Below, piece after piece: positions 27,853 through 36,459 of a stretch of DNA of 64,000 nt; positions within the stretch are counted from its first letter, which is position 1, and each line of letters begins with the position of its first letter. Made by a program: the position numbers and the translations under genes. The notes below the pieces were generated by a model. That model saw only the letters and a list, made by a program, of their open reading frames with translations. It was not told the DNA's origin and made no database searches. The stretch lies in contig JADJSX010000006.1 of the NCBI GenBank assembly GCA_016711485.1, positions 482,001-546,000 of the forward strand, in the 5' to 3' direction. The stretch comes from Leptospiraceae bacterium (GTDB lineage: Bacteria > Spirochaetota > Leptospiria > Leptospirales > Leptospiraceae).

Positions 27853-27867
27853 TAGTATTATATACTA
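27853..27867. promoter_or_regulatory. 15-bp perfect palindrome upstream of recN
   Basis: tagtat-tat-atacta is a symmetric, AT-rich site about 110 bases before recN, within a stretch that could supply a -10 box. recN is a classical SOS gene, so a repressor operator is plausible. It does not match the TTTGN5CAAA pattern I associate with Leptospira LexA. Confidence 0.4.
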
Positions 27868-27908
27868 CTTGTATGTTAAGGTAGACCTGCCAAGCAGGAT
27901 TTGACACT

Positions 27909-27926
27909 ATGAGCCCTGCACCCTAG
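27909..27926 (+). CDS. Candidate five-residue leader peptide MSPAP
   Basis: ATG AGC CCT GCA CCC TAG is preceded nine bases upstream by a good ribosome site (AGGA). Its surroundings (gacactatg) copy those of the recN start, which also reads gacactatg. The stop lies inside the long hairpin 27913-27961, so translating it would disturb that fold. Two prolines in five residues suit a stalling leader. It is only a candidate, as such a short ORF has no homology support. Confidence 0.4.
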   Translation: MSPAP

Positions 27927-27961
27927 CTAGTGGGTACTTACCCAACTGACTAGGTCAGGGC
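27913..27961 (+). promoter_or_regulatory. Structured recN leader hairpin
   Basis: Outer stem gccctg/cagggc (27913-27918 with 27956-27961) encloses inner pairings around tgggt-actt-accca and ctag segments, giving a long compound hairpin 18 bases before the recN start. The recN Shine-Dalgarno (AAGGAG, 27968-27973) is just outside it. A small hairpin cctgc/gcagg lies upstream at 27886-27898. Confidence 0.55.
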
Positions 27962-27978
27962 AACTTTAAGGAGACACT

Positions 27979-29682
27979 ATGTTAAAGCTTATCAAAATTA
28001 AAGATTTTGCCCTTATAGAATCTTTGGAACTTGAATTGGAGTCTGGAATGGCTTCTATTACAGGAGAGACAGGCGTAGGTAAATCACTGATTCTAGATGC
28101 AATTTCTAGCCTTATGGGCAGTAAATGTAATACTATGAATATCCGCTCTGGATCTAAGAAATATCAATTGGAAGCCATTTTTGATATTTCGAAAAATCCA
28201 AAAGCGAACGAGTGGTTATCGGAGAAAGGAATCGAGAGCGATGGTACAGAAGTTTATCTCAAAAAGGAACTTTTTACAGATGGAAAATCTCGTATCCAAA
28301 TCGGTGCTTCTCTTGCTCCCGCTCAATTTTTACGCGAATTCGGGGTACTTCTTTCGGAGGTGCACCGTCAGAACGATCAGTTGTATCTACTCGAAAAGTC
28401 TATGCAAATGGAATACCTCGACACATACGCTGGTTTAACCACACTCAAAACCGAAGTCTCCGAACGATTCAAAACCTACCAAACTCTAAAGAATCGCATA
28501 TCTGAAATTGACAAATCCAGCGAAGAAAAAAATCGGCGAGTCGATTTATTAAAATACCAAATCACCGAAATTAAAGCCGCAAAATTAGAAGAAGGCGAAG
28601 AAGAGGAACTTCTAAAGGACGAACATCTTCTCATTCATGGAGAAAAGGCAATGGAAAATTATAATTTGATTGCCGAACTTTTGAGTGAAGGAGAGGATAA
28701 TATCCTGAAATCGTTCTCTCGTATTTTAAATTCTTCTGACAAAATTGAGACTTTCAACAAAGACTTTAGTGTTACCCGCACGGAATTCTACGAAATTTAC
28801 GATCGATTAAAAGACTTGTCTCATACCATAATCGACGAAAAAGATGAAATCTTTTTTTCTAGTGACAGACTTGCTGTTGTGCAAAAACGTCTAGACGAAA
28901 TCAACAAACTCAAACGAAAATACGGAAAAGATATTTCGGAAATTTTAAAATTTCTCCAGAAAGCAGAAATAGAATTAGAGACATTGGAAATCAGTTCAGA
29001 AGAAGTCCAGTCTTTACAGACAGAGTTAAATTCTGTCCGTGATAAATTGACTTCTCTAGCCGTAAAATTATCTCATTTAAGACGGGAATCTATTTTAAAA
29101 TTAGAGTCCGATCTTCAAAAGGAATTTCAACTTTTGGGAATGAAGGATGCGAAGTTACAGATTGTTATGCGCTGGGAGCAAACAATTGACGGAGAAATTA
29201 CAGAGTCTGGTCGCAAATACATGATTGGAGAAAATGGACTTGATCAAATTGACTTTTACTTTTCTGCGAACCAAGGAGAAAAGCCGCGACCACTTCGTAA
29301 AATTATTTCGGGAGGAGAAATGTCTCGTGTCATGCTCGCTCTCAAAGCAATTCTAGGAAATTCTGCCGAATCGCGCCTACTTGTATTCGATGAAATCGAT
29401 GCGGGGATTGGGGGCGAAGTTGCTTACCGTGTGGCGGATAAACTCAAATCTATCTCGACCAAAAATCAAGTTTTACTTATCACTCATTTACAACAAATCG
29501 CCGCCGCTAGTGACTGCCATATTAAAGTAGAAAAAGACATTGCAAATGGTCGAACGTTTACTACAGCGAGAAAGATTTCAAAATCGGAGAGAGCCAACGA
29601 ACTCGCAAAAATGATTGCTGGAGAGCATATTACAAAAGGAGCACTCGACCACGCAAGAGAGCTGTTGAAAAAAGCGGTTTAG
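27979..29682 (+). CDS. recN: DNA repair protein RecN
   Basis: A 567-residue SMC-like ATPase acting in double-strand break repair. Walker A GETGVGKSL lies near residue 31; the signature KIISGGEMSRVMLAL and Walker B LLVFDEIDAGIGG follow late, with a long coiled coil (about 160-400) between. The D-loop/H-loop region LLITHLQQIAAASD is intact. Length is normal. It has a strong AAGGAG ribosome site five bases before ATG and an elaborate leader (see the leader hairpin and the upstream ORF). Confidence 0.97.
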   Translation: MLKLIKIKDFALIESLELELESGMASITGETGVGKSLILDAISSLMGSKCNTMNIRSGSKKYQLEAIFDISKNPKANEWLSEKGIESDGTEVYLKKELFTDGKSRIQIGASLAPAQFLREFGVLLSEVHRQNDQLYLLEKSMQMEYLDTYAGLTTLKTEVSERFKTYQTLKNRISEIDKSSEEKNRRVDLLKYQITEIKAAKLEEGEEEELLKDEHLLIHGEKAMENYNLIAELLSEGEDNILKSFSRILNSSDKIETFNKDFSVTRTEFYEIYDRLKDLSHTIIDEKDEIFFSSDRLAVVQKRLDEINKLKRKYGKDISEILKFLQKAEIELETLEISSEEVQSLQTELNSVRDKLTSLAVKLSHLRRESILKLESDLQKEFQLLGMKDAKLQIVMRWEQTIDGEITESGRKYMIGENGLDQIDFYFSANQGEKPRPLRKIISGGEMSRVMLALKAILGNSAESRLLVFDEIDAGIGGEVAYRVADKLKSISTKNQVLLITHLQQIAAASDCHIKVEKDIANGRTFTTARKISKSERANELAKMIAGEHITKGALDHARELLKKAV

Positions 29683-29743
29683 TCAGATTTGTCTATTAAT
29701 TCAGACTGAAGGGAAAAGACTACGATCGCCACAGATGCGCACC

Positions 29744-29777
29744 AATGAACACTTTCAAAATTCTTATCAGTGTTCAT
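29744..29777. terminator. Hairpin after recN
   Basis: atgaacact and agtgttcat form a 9-bp stem about 60 bases past the recN stop, between convergent genes. The surroundings (cgccacagatgcgcacc, ttcatctgtcg) resemble dispersed cacagag-type intergenic repeats, so it may be a repeat rather than a real terminator. Confidence 0.4.
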
Positions 29778-29829
29778 CTGTCGTGAAAAAGTCTTACTTA
29801 ACAAACTTGCTAACCGTATACTCTGGTCA

Positions 29830-30924
29830 TTACTTAATATTGCCGTAATTCATACCGCCCATTTGAAAACGAGGAATGACCGGATAATGCCTATAAAACT
29901 TTCCTACCTCTGAGGATGGTTGGATATTTTTGAGCAGAGGGTTTCGTTTATTTACATCTGCTAAAAGTTTTTCTTTTATCATAGAATCATATTGGTCGAG
30001 GGAATCTTCGAGTGTATTTGAATTTAGAATCACTTCGCGCTGATAGAAATTTGCATACGATTTAATTCCAGGAATGCTAGAAAATTCTGGGAACCATGAA
30101 TCGATAGAAACTCCATTTTCAGAGGAAACCCAAATTCCGTCAGGCGTATTGATACAAAGGCTATGGTTACCGTCTGTATGCCCCGGTGTTGTTATAAGAG
30201 CTATTCCTTTTCCAAGTTCTACCTCTCCATCGATTAGAATTAGGTTTTTTTCATCCAAATCCTTTGTGCATTCTGTAACGTACCAAGCCCATTGCATCGG
30301 ATGCGGCGAACGTAGAGTATCCATTTCTTTTTTTTGAAAGATAAATTTGGCATTGGGAAAAATTGGTTTTAGAGGTTCACTCTCTCCGGGTAAAGGTTTT
30401 GTTGTTCCCATGAGATACCGCAAGTCCTGCACGTGCAAATGATCGAATGTAACATAGTCAATATCCTCTGGCTTTATACCGGCTTTTTCGATTGCGGATA
30501 ACAGAGTGTTATACTGCCTTGTCATAATTTGATACGAAATAAATTTTCCATATTTTTTTAGAAGTTGTTTATAGAAGGGGGCATTCGCAGACCCATCACG
30601 AAAAGTTGGTTCCCACGCTAAAATTTTTTTATTTCCGGAGAAGTCTTCAAATTTTACGAGTACGAGTCTATTTAAAATATTGACATAGGGGTTAATGGAA
30701 ATAGCCGCTCCTGCGTAGGCGAATGCAGTAGGGTAGGCAGCTGAAATTAGGTCGATAGTTTTTACTGCTAAAATTTCTCCCTTCAGTTTAAATCTTTTTT
30801 TGAAATTGTTCACGCATAGTTTTAACTCTTCTAGTTTTTCCTGACGAAGATATATCGATTCGAGTTTTTTAAAATCCTGGATATAATTTAGTTTCATTTT
30901 TTGTATCTTTAAATTTTTTCCCAT
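29830..30924 (-). CDS. Metallo-beta-lactamase-fold hydrolase
   Basis: A 364-residue protein with an MBL fold from about residue 85. Metal ligands appear in DHLHVQD (H162, H164, D167) and TPGHTDGNHS (H249); the usual extra histidine after the aspartate is leucine here, and the later aspartate/histidine positions are unclear (SSENGVS). The first 80 residues are helical and do not resemble common MBL proteins. No signal peptide. Substrate unknown; lactonase-like or esterase-like activities are possibilities only. It stands alone, convergent with recN. Confidence 0.82.
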   Translation of the reverse strand: MGKNLKIQKMKLNYIQDFKKLESIYLRQEKLEELKLCVNNFKKRFKLKGEILAVKTIDLISAAYPTAFAYAGAAISINPYVNILNRLVLVKFEDFSGNKKILAWEPTFRDGSANAPFYKQLLKKYGKFISYQIMTRQYNTLLSAIEKAGIKPEDIDYVTFDHLHVQDLRYLMGTTKPLPGESEPLKPIFPNAKFIFQKKEMDTLRSPHPMQWAWYVTECTKDLDEKNLILIDGEVELGKGIALITTPGHTDGNHSLCINTPDGIWVSSENGVSIDSWFPEFSSIPGIKSYANFYQREVILNSNTLEDSLDQYDSMIKEKLLADVNKRNPLLKNIQPSSEVGKFYRHYPVIPRFQMGGMNYGNIK

Positions 30925-31602
30925 AGAATTACCTTTTCTGATACGTTTTACGACAGGATACTTTTTTTTTAACTCAAATTAAAATATAGAATACGGCATT
31001 AATAAAAGGATTTTTGGATTTATCCAATTAGCGAACATTACACAAAACTATGAAATGAATAATAGGTAGCAGGTGATTTATTTGAAGGAATACTAATGAA
31101 ATATATGGTATTTATTAGCGTATACCAATTGCCAAAAGTAAATTCTGATTTAAAACTAAATAACTTCCTTTTGGCAATTAGGAATACCCCTTTTGTGAAA
31201 GATAGCAGAACTTATTTATGAGAAATGGTATAACATCAATCTCTACCCAAAAACTTCCCTTCTTCAACACAAACTGGTAATAATCCGCTTTTCTATGTCT
31301 ATTCATACTTAGAAGCTCTACTTGAAAGGAACGCCAATGTATGAATATTTGAATTACATACACTATTTTTATTAAATTTTTACTTTTTCCTTGAATTTTC
31401 ATTATATCGTATATTCTGCTTTCCTAGAATAATAGAAAATATACTTATGTAAAAAATAAAAAATTTACCTGAATATGGGATTCTACCGAAAATTTTAGCA
31501 GTAGACAGCAAAGACTGAATTTACAATGTGTTTATAGAAACACTTTTAAATCCTGTATTTGAAACAAATAACCGCAGGTGAATATGATTAGGAGTCGTTA
31601 GG
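30925..31602. other. 678-base gap with an inverted pair of dispersed repeats
   Basis: No convincing gene. A 74-codon minus-strand frame (31178-31402) has no family resemblance and begins inside repeat sequence at its C-terminal end. The inverted repeat at about 31130-31188 is the main structure. A short hairpin gtgttt-atag-aaacac lies at about 31529-31544 ahead of the next gene. Confidence 0.5.
31130..31188. repeat. Dispersed repeat, inverted pair (copies 3 and 4)
   Basis: Arms containing aattgccaaaag (left) and cttttggcaatt (right), flanked by gtatacc and ggaatac, face each other across about 20 bases. The left arm, read on the minus strand, closely matches the copy at 19094. Confidence 0.65.
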
Positions 31603-32397
31603 ATGAAAATTTTCAGAATTGTTTTAGTTTTGTGTGTTTTAAATACTTTTATTGTTGCCCAAGAACAACCCACTACCACAACAGAGGGTGCTGAGTCTTC
31701 CCAGGTAGAACCAGCTAGGCCAGCTAACAATCCAAAAGTAGACCAAATGTCGCAAGATATAAGAAATCATTTTACAGCCGAAAAAGATGCATCGTTATAC
31801 TATTTAGGAGCTGGAGCTCTTACGACATCTTTAGGGCTTTATTACAGGAACTTAGCCGATGGATACCATCCTAATCCTTTGGGTAAAGATAGTAACTATG
31901 CTTATAACACAGGTATCTCTTATCCACTATTGGGTGTTGGTTTATTCCAACTTGCAACCGGTGGATTTATGTATTTTAAAAGCGATAAAAAAGGGAAAGA
32001 TCTTGAAAAAGATTTAGAGAACGATCCATCTAACTTTAGAGAACAAGAGCTAAGTAGAATGGAGAATATTGCCTATTGGAATAAGATTTTTCGTTACACT
32101 GAATATGCTATGATAGGTGGTGGTATACTTGCATGGCACGCAGGTCGCCTTAGCGACAAGGATTATATGAGAGGTTTGGGAACTGGACTTTTCATACAAG
32201 GTGTTGTAATGTTTGCTCTAGATTATTTTTCAAATAAAAGAAGCGAAGCATACACTGAAAAACTTGTTAACTTTAACTTTAGTTATCTTCCAGCTACAAA
32301 GAACCAAAATGCTTATGCAATCAATGGACTTAGCAATAATGGATCATCATTAAACGAAGGTTACTATATGTTTACTCTCTCCTACCGATTTAAATAA
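31603..32397 (+). CDS. Secreted or outer-membrane protein of unknown function
   Basis: A 264-residue protein with a clear signal peptide (MKIFRIVLVLCVLNTFIVAQ, cleaved before EQPTT), a Thr/Glu/Pro-rich linker to residue 50, and then Gly/Tyr-rich hydrophobic stretches (LYYLGAGALTTSLGLYY; GISYPLLGVGLFQLATGGFMYF; YAMIGGGILAW; GTGLFIQGVVMFALDYF). It ends in SYRFK, with the aromatic residue near the C-terminus that outer-membrane proteins often have, but the long helices could equally span the inner membrane. I do not recognise a family. A terminator-like hairpin follows. Confidence 0.8.
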   Translation: MKIFRIVLVLCVLNTFIVAQEQPTTTTEGAESSQVEPARPANNPKVDQMSQDIRNHFTAEKDASLYYLGAGALTTSLGLYYRNLADGYHPNPLGKDSNYAYNTGISYPLLGVGLFQLATGGFMYFKSDKKGKDLEKDLENDPSNFREQELSRMENIAYWNKIFRYTEYAMIGGGILAWHAGRLSDKDYMRGLGTGLFIQGVVMFALDYFSNKRSEAYTEKLVNFNFSYLPATKNQNAYAINGLSNNGSSLNEGYYMFTLSYRFK

Positions 32398-32406
32398 TCT
32401 TTCTGT

Positions 32407-32436
32407 AAGTCTGTTCACTTTTTACTGAGCAGACTT
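32407..32436 (+). terminator. Rho-independent terminator after the secreted protein
   Basis: aagtctg and cagactt form a 7-bp stem followed by a T-rich tract (attttctctttttt) starting ten bases after the stop codon. Confidence 0.7.
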
Positions 32437-32559
32437 ATTTTCTCTTTTTTCCTAATAAAACGTTATTATACGAATTAATCCTAATTAAAAAGTATTTAAA
32501 ACTAATTCATTTAGAAAAACATTTGAAATTAATTCAGAGTATTTCAATAGTAATGAAAT

Positions 32560-34317
32560 ATGAATAGGAAAGAAATTACTCCTGATAGAATTTTTCAAAT
32601 TACTTCTATCATGAATTCCTCTGAGAACCTTCAAACGCTTTTGGATACAATCATGGTCACGATTAAAGAAGCCTTACAAACAGAAGGTTGCTCACTCTTA
32701 TTATACAATAAAGAAGAAGACTGTTTAGTATTTCATACGAGTAAAGGCGAAAAAAGTGATTTACTTCCCTCAATGAAAGTTCCAAGAGGCAAAGGAATCG
32801 CAGGCATAGTTTTAGAGTCTCTTACTCCGATGATTGTAAATGATGCACTCACTGATACTAGAATCTATCGTGAAATTGATCAAACAGTCGGATTTAATAC
32901 GCTAAACTTAATTTGTGTTCCTATGATCGCACAGGGAGAGATTCAAGGAGTTATTGAGGCAGTTAATACGATTGATCGAGATTTTTTTGATGAAAGAGAT
33001 GTTGAACTTTTAGAAAACTTATCAGATATGGCCGCCATAGCCATTCGAAATCGAATATTAATGGATGATTTACAGGAAAAATTCAATGAAATTAATTGTC
33101 TCTTAAAAGTTAGTGAAGCCCTGAGAAGTATCCCAAGTTTGGAACAATTTTTAGAGATTGCCTTTCATTCTGCGCTTGACTTAATTCAAGTAGAGAGATT
33201 TTCTTTTGCTTACAAAAGTAGAAAATCTGGAAATTGGAAACTCGTAAAGAGTTACGGTTTTAGTTTAAACTCTGAATCTTCTTATATAGATGCAGAAAAT
33301 GGCGTAATAGGTCATATAATCAAAACAGGCAAACCGTTATTGGTATTCAATACAGACGATACAGACTTGCAGTTTTTACATCCGGAAAATTATAAAAGCA
33401 AATCATTCATATCCATTCCAATTTTTTTAAACTCTGAAATTATTGGAATATTGAGTGTATCTGATAAAAAAAGTAAAAAAGCATTTAATAAATCTGATTT
33501 AAATTTACTTTTGATTATCTCCAATCATATTGTGGATGCTTACAAATCTTTACTTGCAAAAGAAAAAGAAAAGGAATTAGAAGCAATTAACCGCGATTTA
33601 CAAATTGCATCAAAAATACAAATGTATTCGTTACCCGTTATTCCTTCTAGAGTTAATATTTTAGAAGTAGAGACTCTGTACTTGGCTTCTAGAGAAATTG
33701 GTGGAGATTTTTATGATTTGATTTATCATTCTGATAATGAAATTTCTACGTTAATTGCTGATGTTTCTGGAAAAGGAATTTCGGCGGCTCTATTTATGGA
33801 ATTTTCTAAAACTATTTTAGCTAGCGAGGTATCACGATTATCCTCACCTTCCCAAAGTCTACAAAATGCAAATAGAATAATTAAAGAAAAGTTTAATTTT
33901 ATGATGTTAGTGGAAGTTATGTTGATTAGAATTTTTGTAAATGAAAAGAAAATTCTATTTTCTAGTGCAGGTCATAATCGTCAATTTTACTTTAAAAAAT
34001 CTATAGGAAAAGTACAACTTCTTTCTGGAAAAGGAATTCCTCTCGGAACTAGAATGGATCATTTCGAAATCTCAGAACATGTGATTCATTATAATACAGG
34101 AGATTTATTAGTTCTATATACAGATGGTATTACGGAAACCATGAATCGCAATAAGGAAATGTTTGGAGAAGAAAGATTTATAGATCTGATAGAGAATAAT
34201 GCAAATAAGCCACTTGTTGAACTAAAAACGATAATCAAAGATGCCACCGACCGTTTTCGCGGAAGAATAGATATGTTAGAGGATGATTACACTCTAATGT
34301 TAATTCGCTTAAATTAG
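32560..34317 (+). CDS. GAF-GAF-SpoIIE (PP2C-type) serine phosphatase
   Basis: A 585-residue cytosolic signalling protein. Two GAF domains (about 20-165 and 185-325), a short coiled linker (KEKEKELEAINRDLQIASKI) and an RsbU/SpoIIE phosphatase domain (about 375-583). Metal-binding aspartates are visible in EIGGDFYDL, IADVSGKG and LVLYTDGITET, and FSSAGHNRQFYF is the usual strand. It likely dephosphorylates an anti-sigma-factor antagonist in a partner-switching pathway in response to a small ligand sensed by the GAF domains. No antagonist or kinase gene is adjacent. Confidence 0.93.
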   Translation: MNRKEITPDRIFQITSIMNSSENLQTLLDTIMVTIKEALQTEGCSLLLYNKEEDCLVFHTSKGEKSDLLPSMKVPRGKGIAGIVLESLTPMIVNDALTDTRIYREIDQTVGFNTLNLICVPMIAQGEIQGVIEAVNTIDRDFFDERDVELLENLSDMAAIAIRNRILMDDLQEKFNEINCLLKVSEALRSIPSLEQFLEIAFHSALDLIQVERFSFAYKSRKSGNWKLVKSYGFSLNSESSYIDAENGVIGHIIKTGKPLLVFNTDDTDLQFLHPENYKSKSFISIPIFLNSEIIGILSVSDKKSKKAFNKSDLNLLLIISNHIVDAYKSLLAKEKEKELEAINRDLQIASKIQMYSLPVIPSRVNILEVETLYLASREIGGDFYDLIYHSDNEISTLIADVSGKGISAALFMEFSKTILASEVSRLSSPSQSLQNANRIIKEKFNFMMLVEVMLIRIFVNEKKILFSSAGHNRQFYFKKSIGKVQLLSGKGIPLGTRMDHFEISEHVIHYNTGDLLVLYTDGITETMNRNKEMFGEERFIDLIENNANKPLVELKTIIKDATDRFRGRIDMLEDDYTLMLIRLN

Positions 34318-34346
34318 AATTTTTCTTTTGAAATAATACTAATTCA

Positions 34347-34382
34347 CCCTTCGCCAAAAGTAGCTTCTGGTATATAAAGCCC
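34347..34382. repeat. Dispersed repeat, copy 5
   Basis: Contains cgccaaaagtagcttc followed by tggtatataaagc. Read on the minus strand it resembles the 19094 copy (ctacttttggcgaaggg), and its right half resembles the 26636 copy. Confidence 0.45.
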
Positions 34383-34414
34383 CATCAAGTGGACGCTCGG
34401 CTCACCCGAACTCA

Positions 34415-34441
34415 ATCATTTCTTTTTAAGAAAGAAATGAT
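34415..34441. terminator. Hairpin between convergent genes
   Basis: atcatttcttt and aaagaaatgat form a perfect 11-bp stem with a 5-base loop, flanked by ctcacc on the left and ggtgag on the right that extend the symmetry. Located between the stops at 34317 and 34478, so probably a two-way terminator, partly built of repeat sequence. Confidence 0.55.
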
Positions 34442-34449
34442 AATAGCGA

Positions 34450-34470
34450 TAGCGTAAGGTGAGTTATTAA
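34450..34470 (+). repeat. Exact 21-base repeat, copy 2
   Basis: Identical to 27780-27800 (tagcgtaaggtgagttatta plus A). Confidence 0.75.
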
Positions 34471-34477
34471 TTAAAGG

Positions 34478-35683
34478 TTAAGACTCTAATTTTTCTAAAA
34501 TACTTTTTCTGTATTCAGTAGGGCTAATATTTGTAAAACGCCGAAACGTAGAGTTAAAAGAAGATTTTGAATTAAATCCACAATCCAACGCAATTCGCAT
34601 TAATGGATAGTTTTTATACTTTGGGTCTTCTAGTCGTTTCTGAACTTCTTTTATTCTATACTCATTTACAAATTGATAAAAATTTTTTTGAATCTCTTCA
34701 TTTAATGTCTGACTTAAGTAATTTAAATTAATTTTTAATTCATCTGCAATGTCTCGAATTCTTAAATCTTCTTTTAAATAGGGTTTTGTTTTTTCCATAT
34801 AATCTAGTAAAGTATTAACTATTTTTTTAGAATCTTCGTCTTTCAAACCAGAGCGAATATATTTTTCTTCTTTAGTTTGTTCTAATTTAGGCTGCGGTAT
34901 TTCAAAAGGTTTCGATTGGTAAATCGTACTTTGCCGAATTGTAAAAAAACTTAGGAGATAACTAAAAAAAATAAATATACTCGAATGTATTAGTTTGAAT
35001 TCGAATGGGTGAACCCATTTAATTTCTAAGTTATGAAAAATAAATTTAAAAATTGCAGGTGATACGCTGTTCCAAGTGAATAGAATTATGAAAATCCATA
35101 TTACCCATTTCATCCAATTTAGATTTTGTCTGGAAGTAATTGTTGAAAAATAATTTTCAACCGTATTGTCATGTTTTTTTAGAATTTGTAATATTAATAT
35201 ACTGTATGTAAACATAGAAATTAAATTACAACCATCAATAATAAACGCAGTTAATAAAAAATCGGGTTTATCTGAAGAGTTTAAAAAAATAGGAGGATGG
35301 TGATGTGGATGATTCGGATGAAAACTCTTTGGAAGAATACTGAGGATAATGACAAATACAAGTATTGGTAGAAAATGCAGTAAATAGTATTTTGAAAAAT
35401 TTTGATTTTTTTCAACGAGACTTTTTACATATAAATATCCCATCGGTCCATAGGTTAGCGGATATACAATGCTATTGAAAAAAATTCCTATTCTGAATGG
35501 TTCAAATTGCATTAGTAGAAATCTCTGTATGATAGGCAAAGTCAAGAGAATAATCCAAATAGAAGCAAGAATATCATGTATCTTTGAATCTTCTTTGCTT
35601 AGCAAAAATAATACTGTGAAAATTGCGTGTGGGACTGCGAAAGTAAATAATACGGGAAAACTTAAAAAGGTTTGCTCAGGCAT
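34478..35683 (-). CDS. Membrane-anchored AraC-family regulator
   Basis: A 401-residue protein with about seven membrane helices in residues 1-250 and a C-terminal AraC-type double helix-turn-helix (about 295-395): LRIRDIADELKINLNYLSQTL, then IALDCGFNSKSSFNSTFRR and SPTEYRKS. This layout, a 7TM-like sensor fused to an AraC DNA-binding domain, is common in Leptospira and Bacteroidetes. A short His/Pro-rich loop (FHPNHPHHHPP) lies between helices and might bind metal. No target gene is evident nearby. Confidence 0.9.
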   Translation of the reverse strand: MPEQTFLSFPVLFTFAVPHAIFTVLFLLSKEDSKIHDILASIWIILLTLPIIQRFLLMQFEPFRIGIFFNSIVYPLTYGPMGYLYVKSLVEKNQNFSKYYLLHFLPILVFVIILSILPKSFHPNHPHHHPPIFLNSSDKPDFLLTAFIIDGCNLISMFTYSILILQILKKHDNTVENYFSTITSRQNLNWMKWVIWIFIILFTWNSVSPAIFKFIFHNLEIKWVHPFEFKLIHSSIFIFFSYLLSFFTIRQSTIYQSKPFEIPQPKLEQTKEEKYIRSGLKDEDSKKIVNTLLDYMEKTKPYLKEDLRIRDIADELKINLNYLSQTLNEEIQKNFYQFVNEYRIKEVQKRLEDPKYKNYPLMRIALDCGFNSKSSFNSTFRRFTNISPTEYRKSILEKLES

Positions 35684-35802
35684 AGAATACGAAAATAAAA
35701 TATATTCATTAATGTCATTCTTTAATTACCAAGTAAAATAGAGTCTGCATTGATTTTTCTCTTAACTTGACAATTTGAGGCTTTCTAGTTTTAAAGTAAG
35801 AT

Positions 35803-36435
35803 ATGGGAAAGGATCTATTTACCGATATCAATGAGGACGAGGTTGCTTATTTATACACTCTTTTAACAGAAGAAGTTACTAACTATGACTGCGGAACTCT
35901 TTGTAAAGATGCAAATAACGGAGTACCATTTTGCTGTGTCACGGAAAATGCAGTTCCATTGTTGTACAAAAAAGAATTTGAACTTTTAAAATCTAGGTCT
36001 GATCTTTGGAAAGTTTGGAATCCAACCGATCCAAAAGAAAGAGAACTTGTGGATAATCATGATGATCCAAACACTGTATTCTGTAAATGTAAAGGTGTTC
36101 AATTTTGCGAAAGAGAAAATCGATCAGTAAGTTGTCGCACTTTTCCTTTAGAGCCATATATTGATAAACGCGGAGTATTTGTTGGGCTTGTTTTTATGAA
36201 AGAATTTTTGAAAGGATGCCCACTGACTCAAAGAAGTTTTGATATACGGCAAGAATTTGTAGACAACCATTTTATTTTTTGGGAGAAGCTAATGCTTCGT
36301 AGACCCGTAGAGTTTGAAACTTATACTAAATCATCTCGTTCCTACAGAATGTCTCGCGCAAAGACCAAAAAGGAATTTCCTGTTTTATTTCCTTCTCACT
36401 TAAAAGGAAAGGATTATCTTAAAAAATACTTATAA
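35803..36435 (+). CDS. Cysteine-cluster protein (YkgJ-like, putative metal or Fe-S binding)
   Basis: A 210-residue cytosolic protein. Cysteines occur in TLCKDANNGVPFCCV, FCKCKGVQFCERENRSVSC and GCPLTQ, together with the segment CRTFPLEPYID that recalls the CxxYPLRP pattern of YkgJ/UPF0153 proteins, which are thought to hold a zinc or iron-sulfur centre. I am not certain of that family. It ends 24 bases before obgE on the same strand, so it may be co-transcribed. Function unknown. Confidence 0.8.
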   Translation: MGKDLFTDINEDEVAYLYTLLTEEVTNYDCGTLCKDANNGVPFCCVTENAVPLLYKKEFELLKSRSDLWKVWNPTDPKERELVDNHDDPNTVFCKCKGVQFCERENRSVSCRTFPLEPYIDKRGVFVGLVFMKEFLKGCPLTQRSFDIRQEFVDNHFIFWEKLMLRRPVEFETYTKSSRSYRMSRAKTKKEFPVLFPSHLKGKDYLKKYL

Positions 36436-36459
36436 GGTTAATTATAATCGTAATAAATC

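Larger units (their letters stand above)
27621..27978 (+). promoter_or_regulatory. 358-base gap containing the recN leader
   Basis: It contains a 21-base repeat (27780-27800) that recurs near 34450, a 15-bp palindrome at 27853-27867 close to a likely promoter, and the upstream ORF and hairpin described separately. No other gene is seen. Confidence 0.5.

Noticed and set aside
31178..31402. 74-codon minus-strand frame
   Set aside because: No family resemblance, no ribosome site, and its C-terminus is repeat sequence.
31559..31588. TTGAAA-18-TATGAT promoter-like sequence upstream of the secreted protein
   Set aside because: A start from it would fall after the Shine-Dalgarno of the gene, so it cannot drive it as placed.
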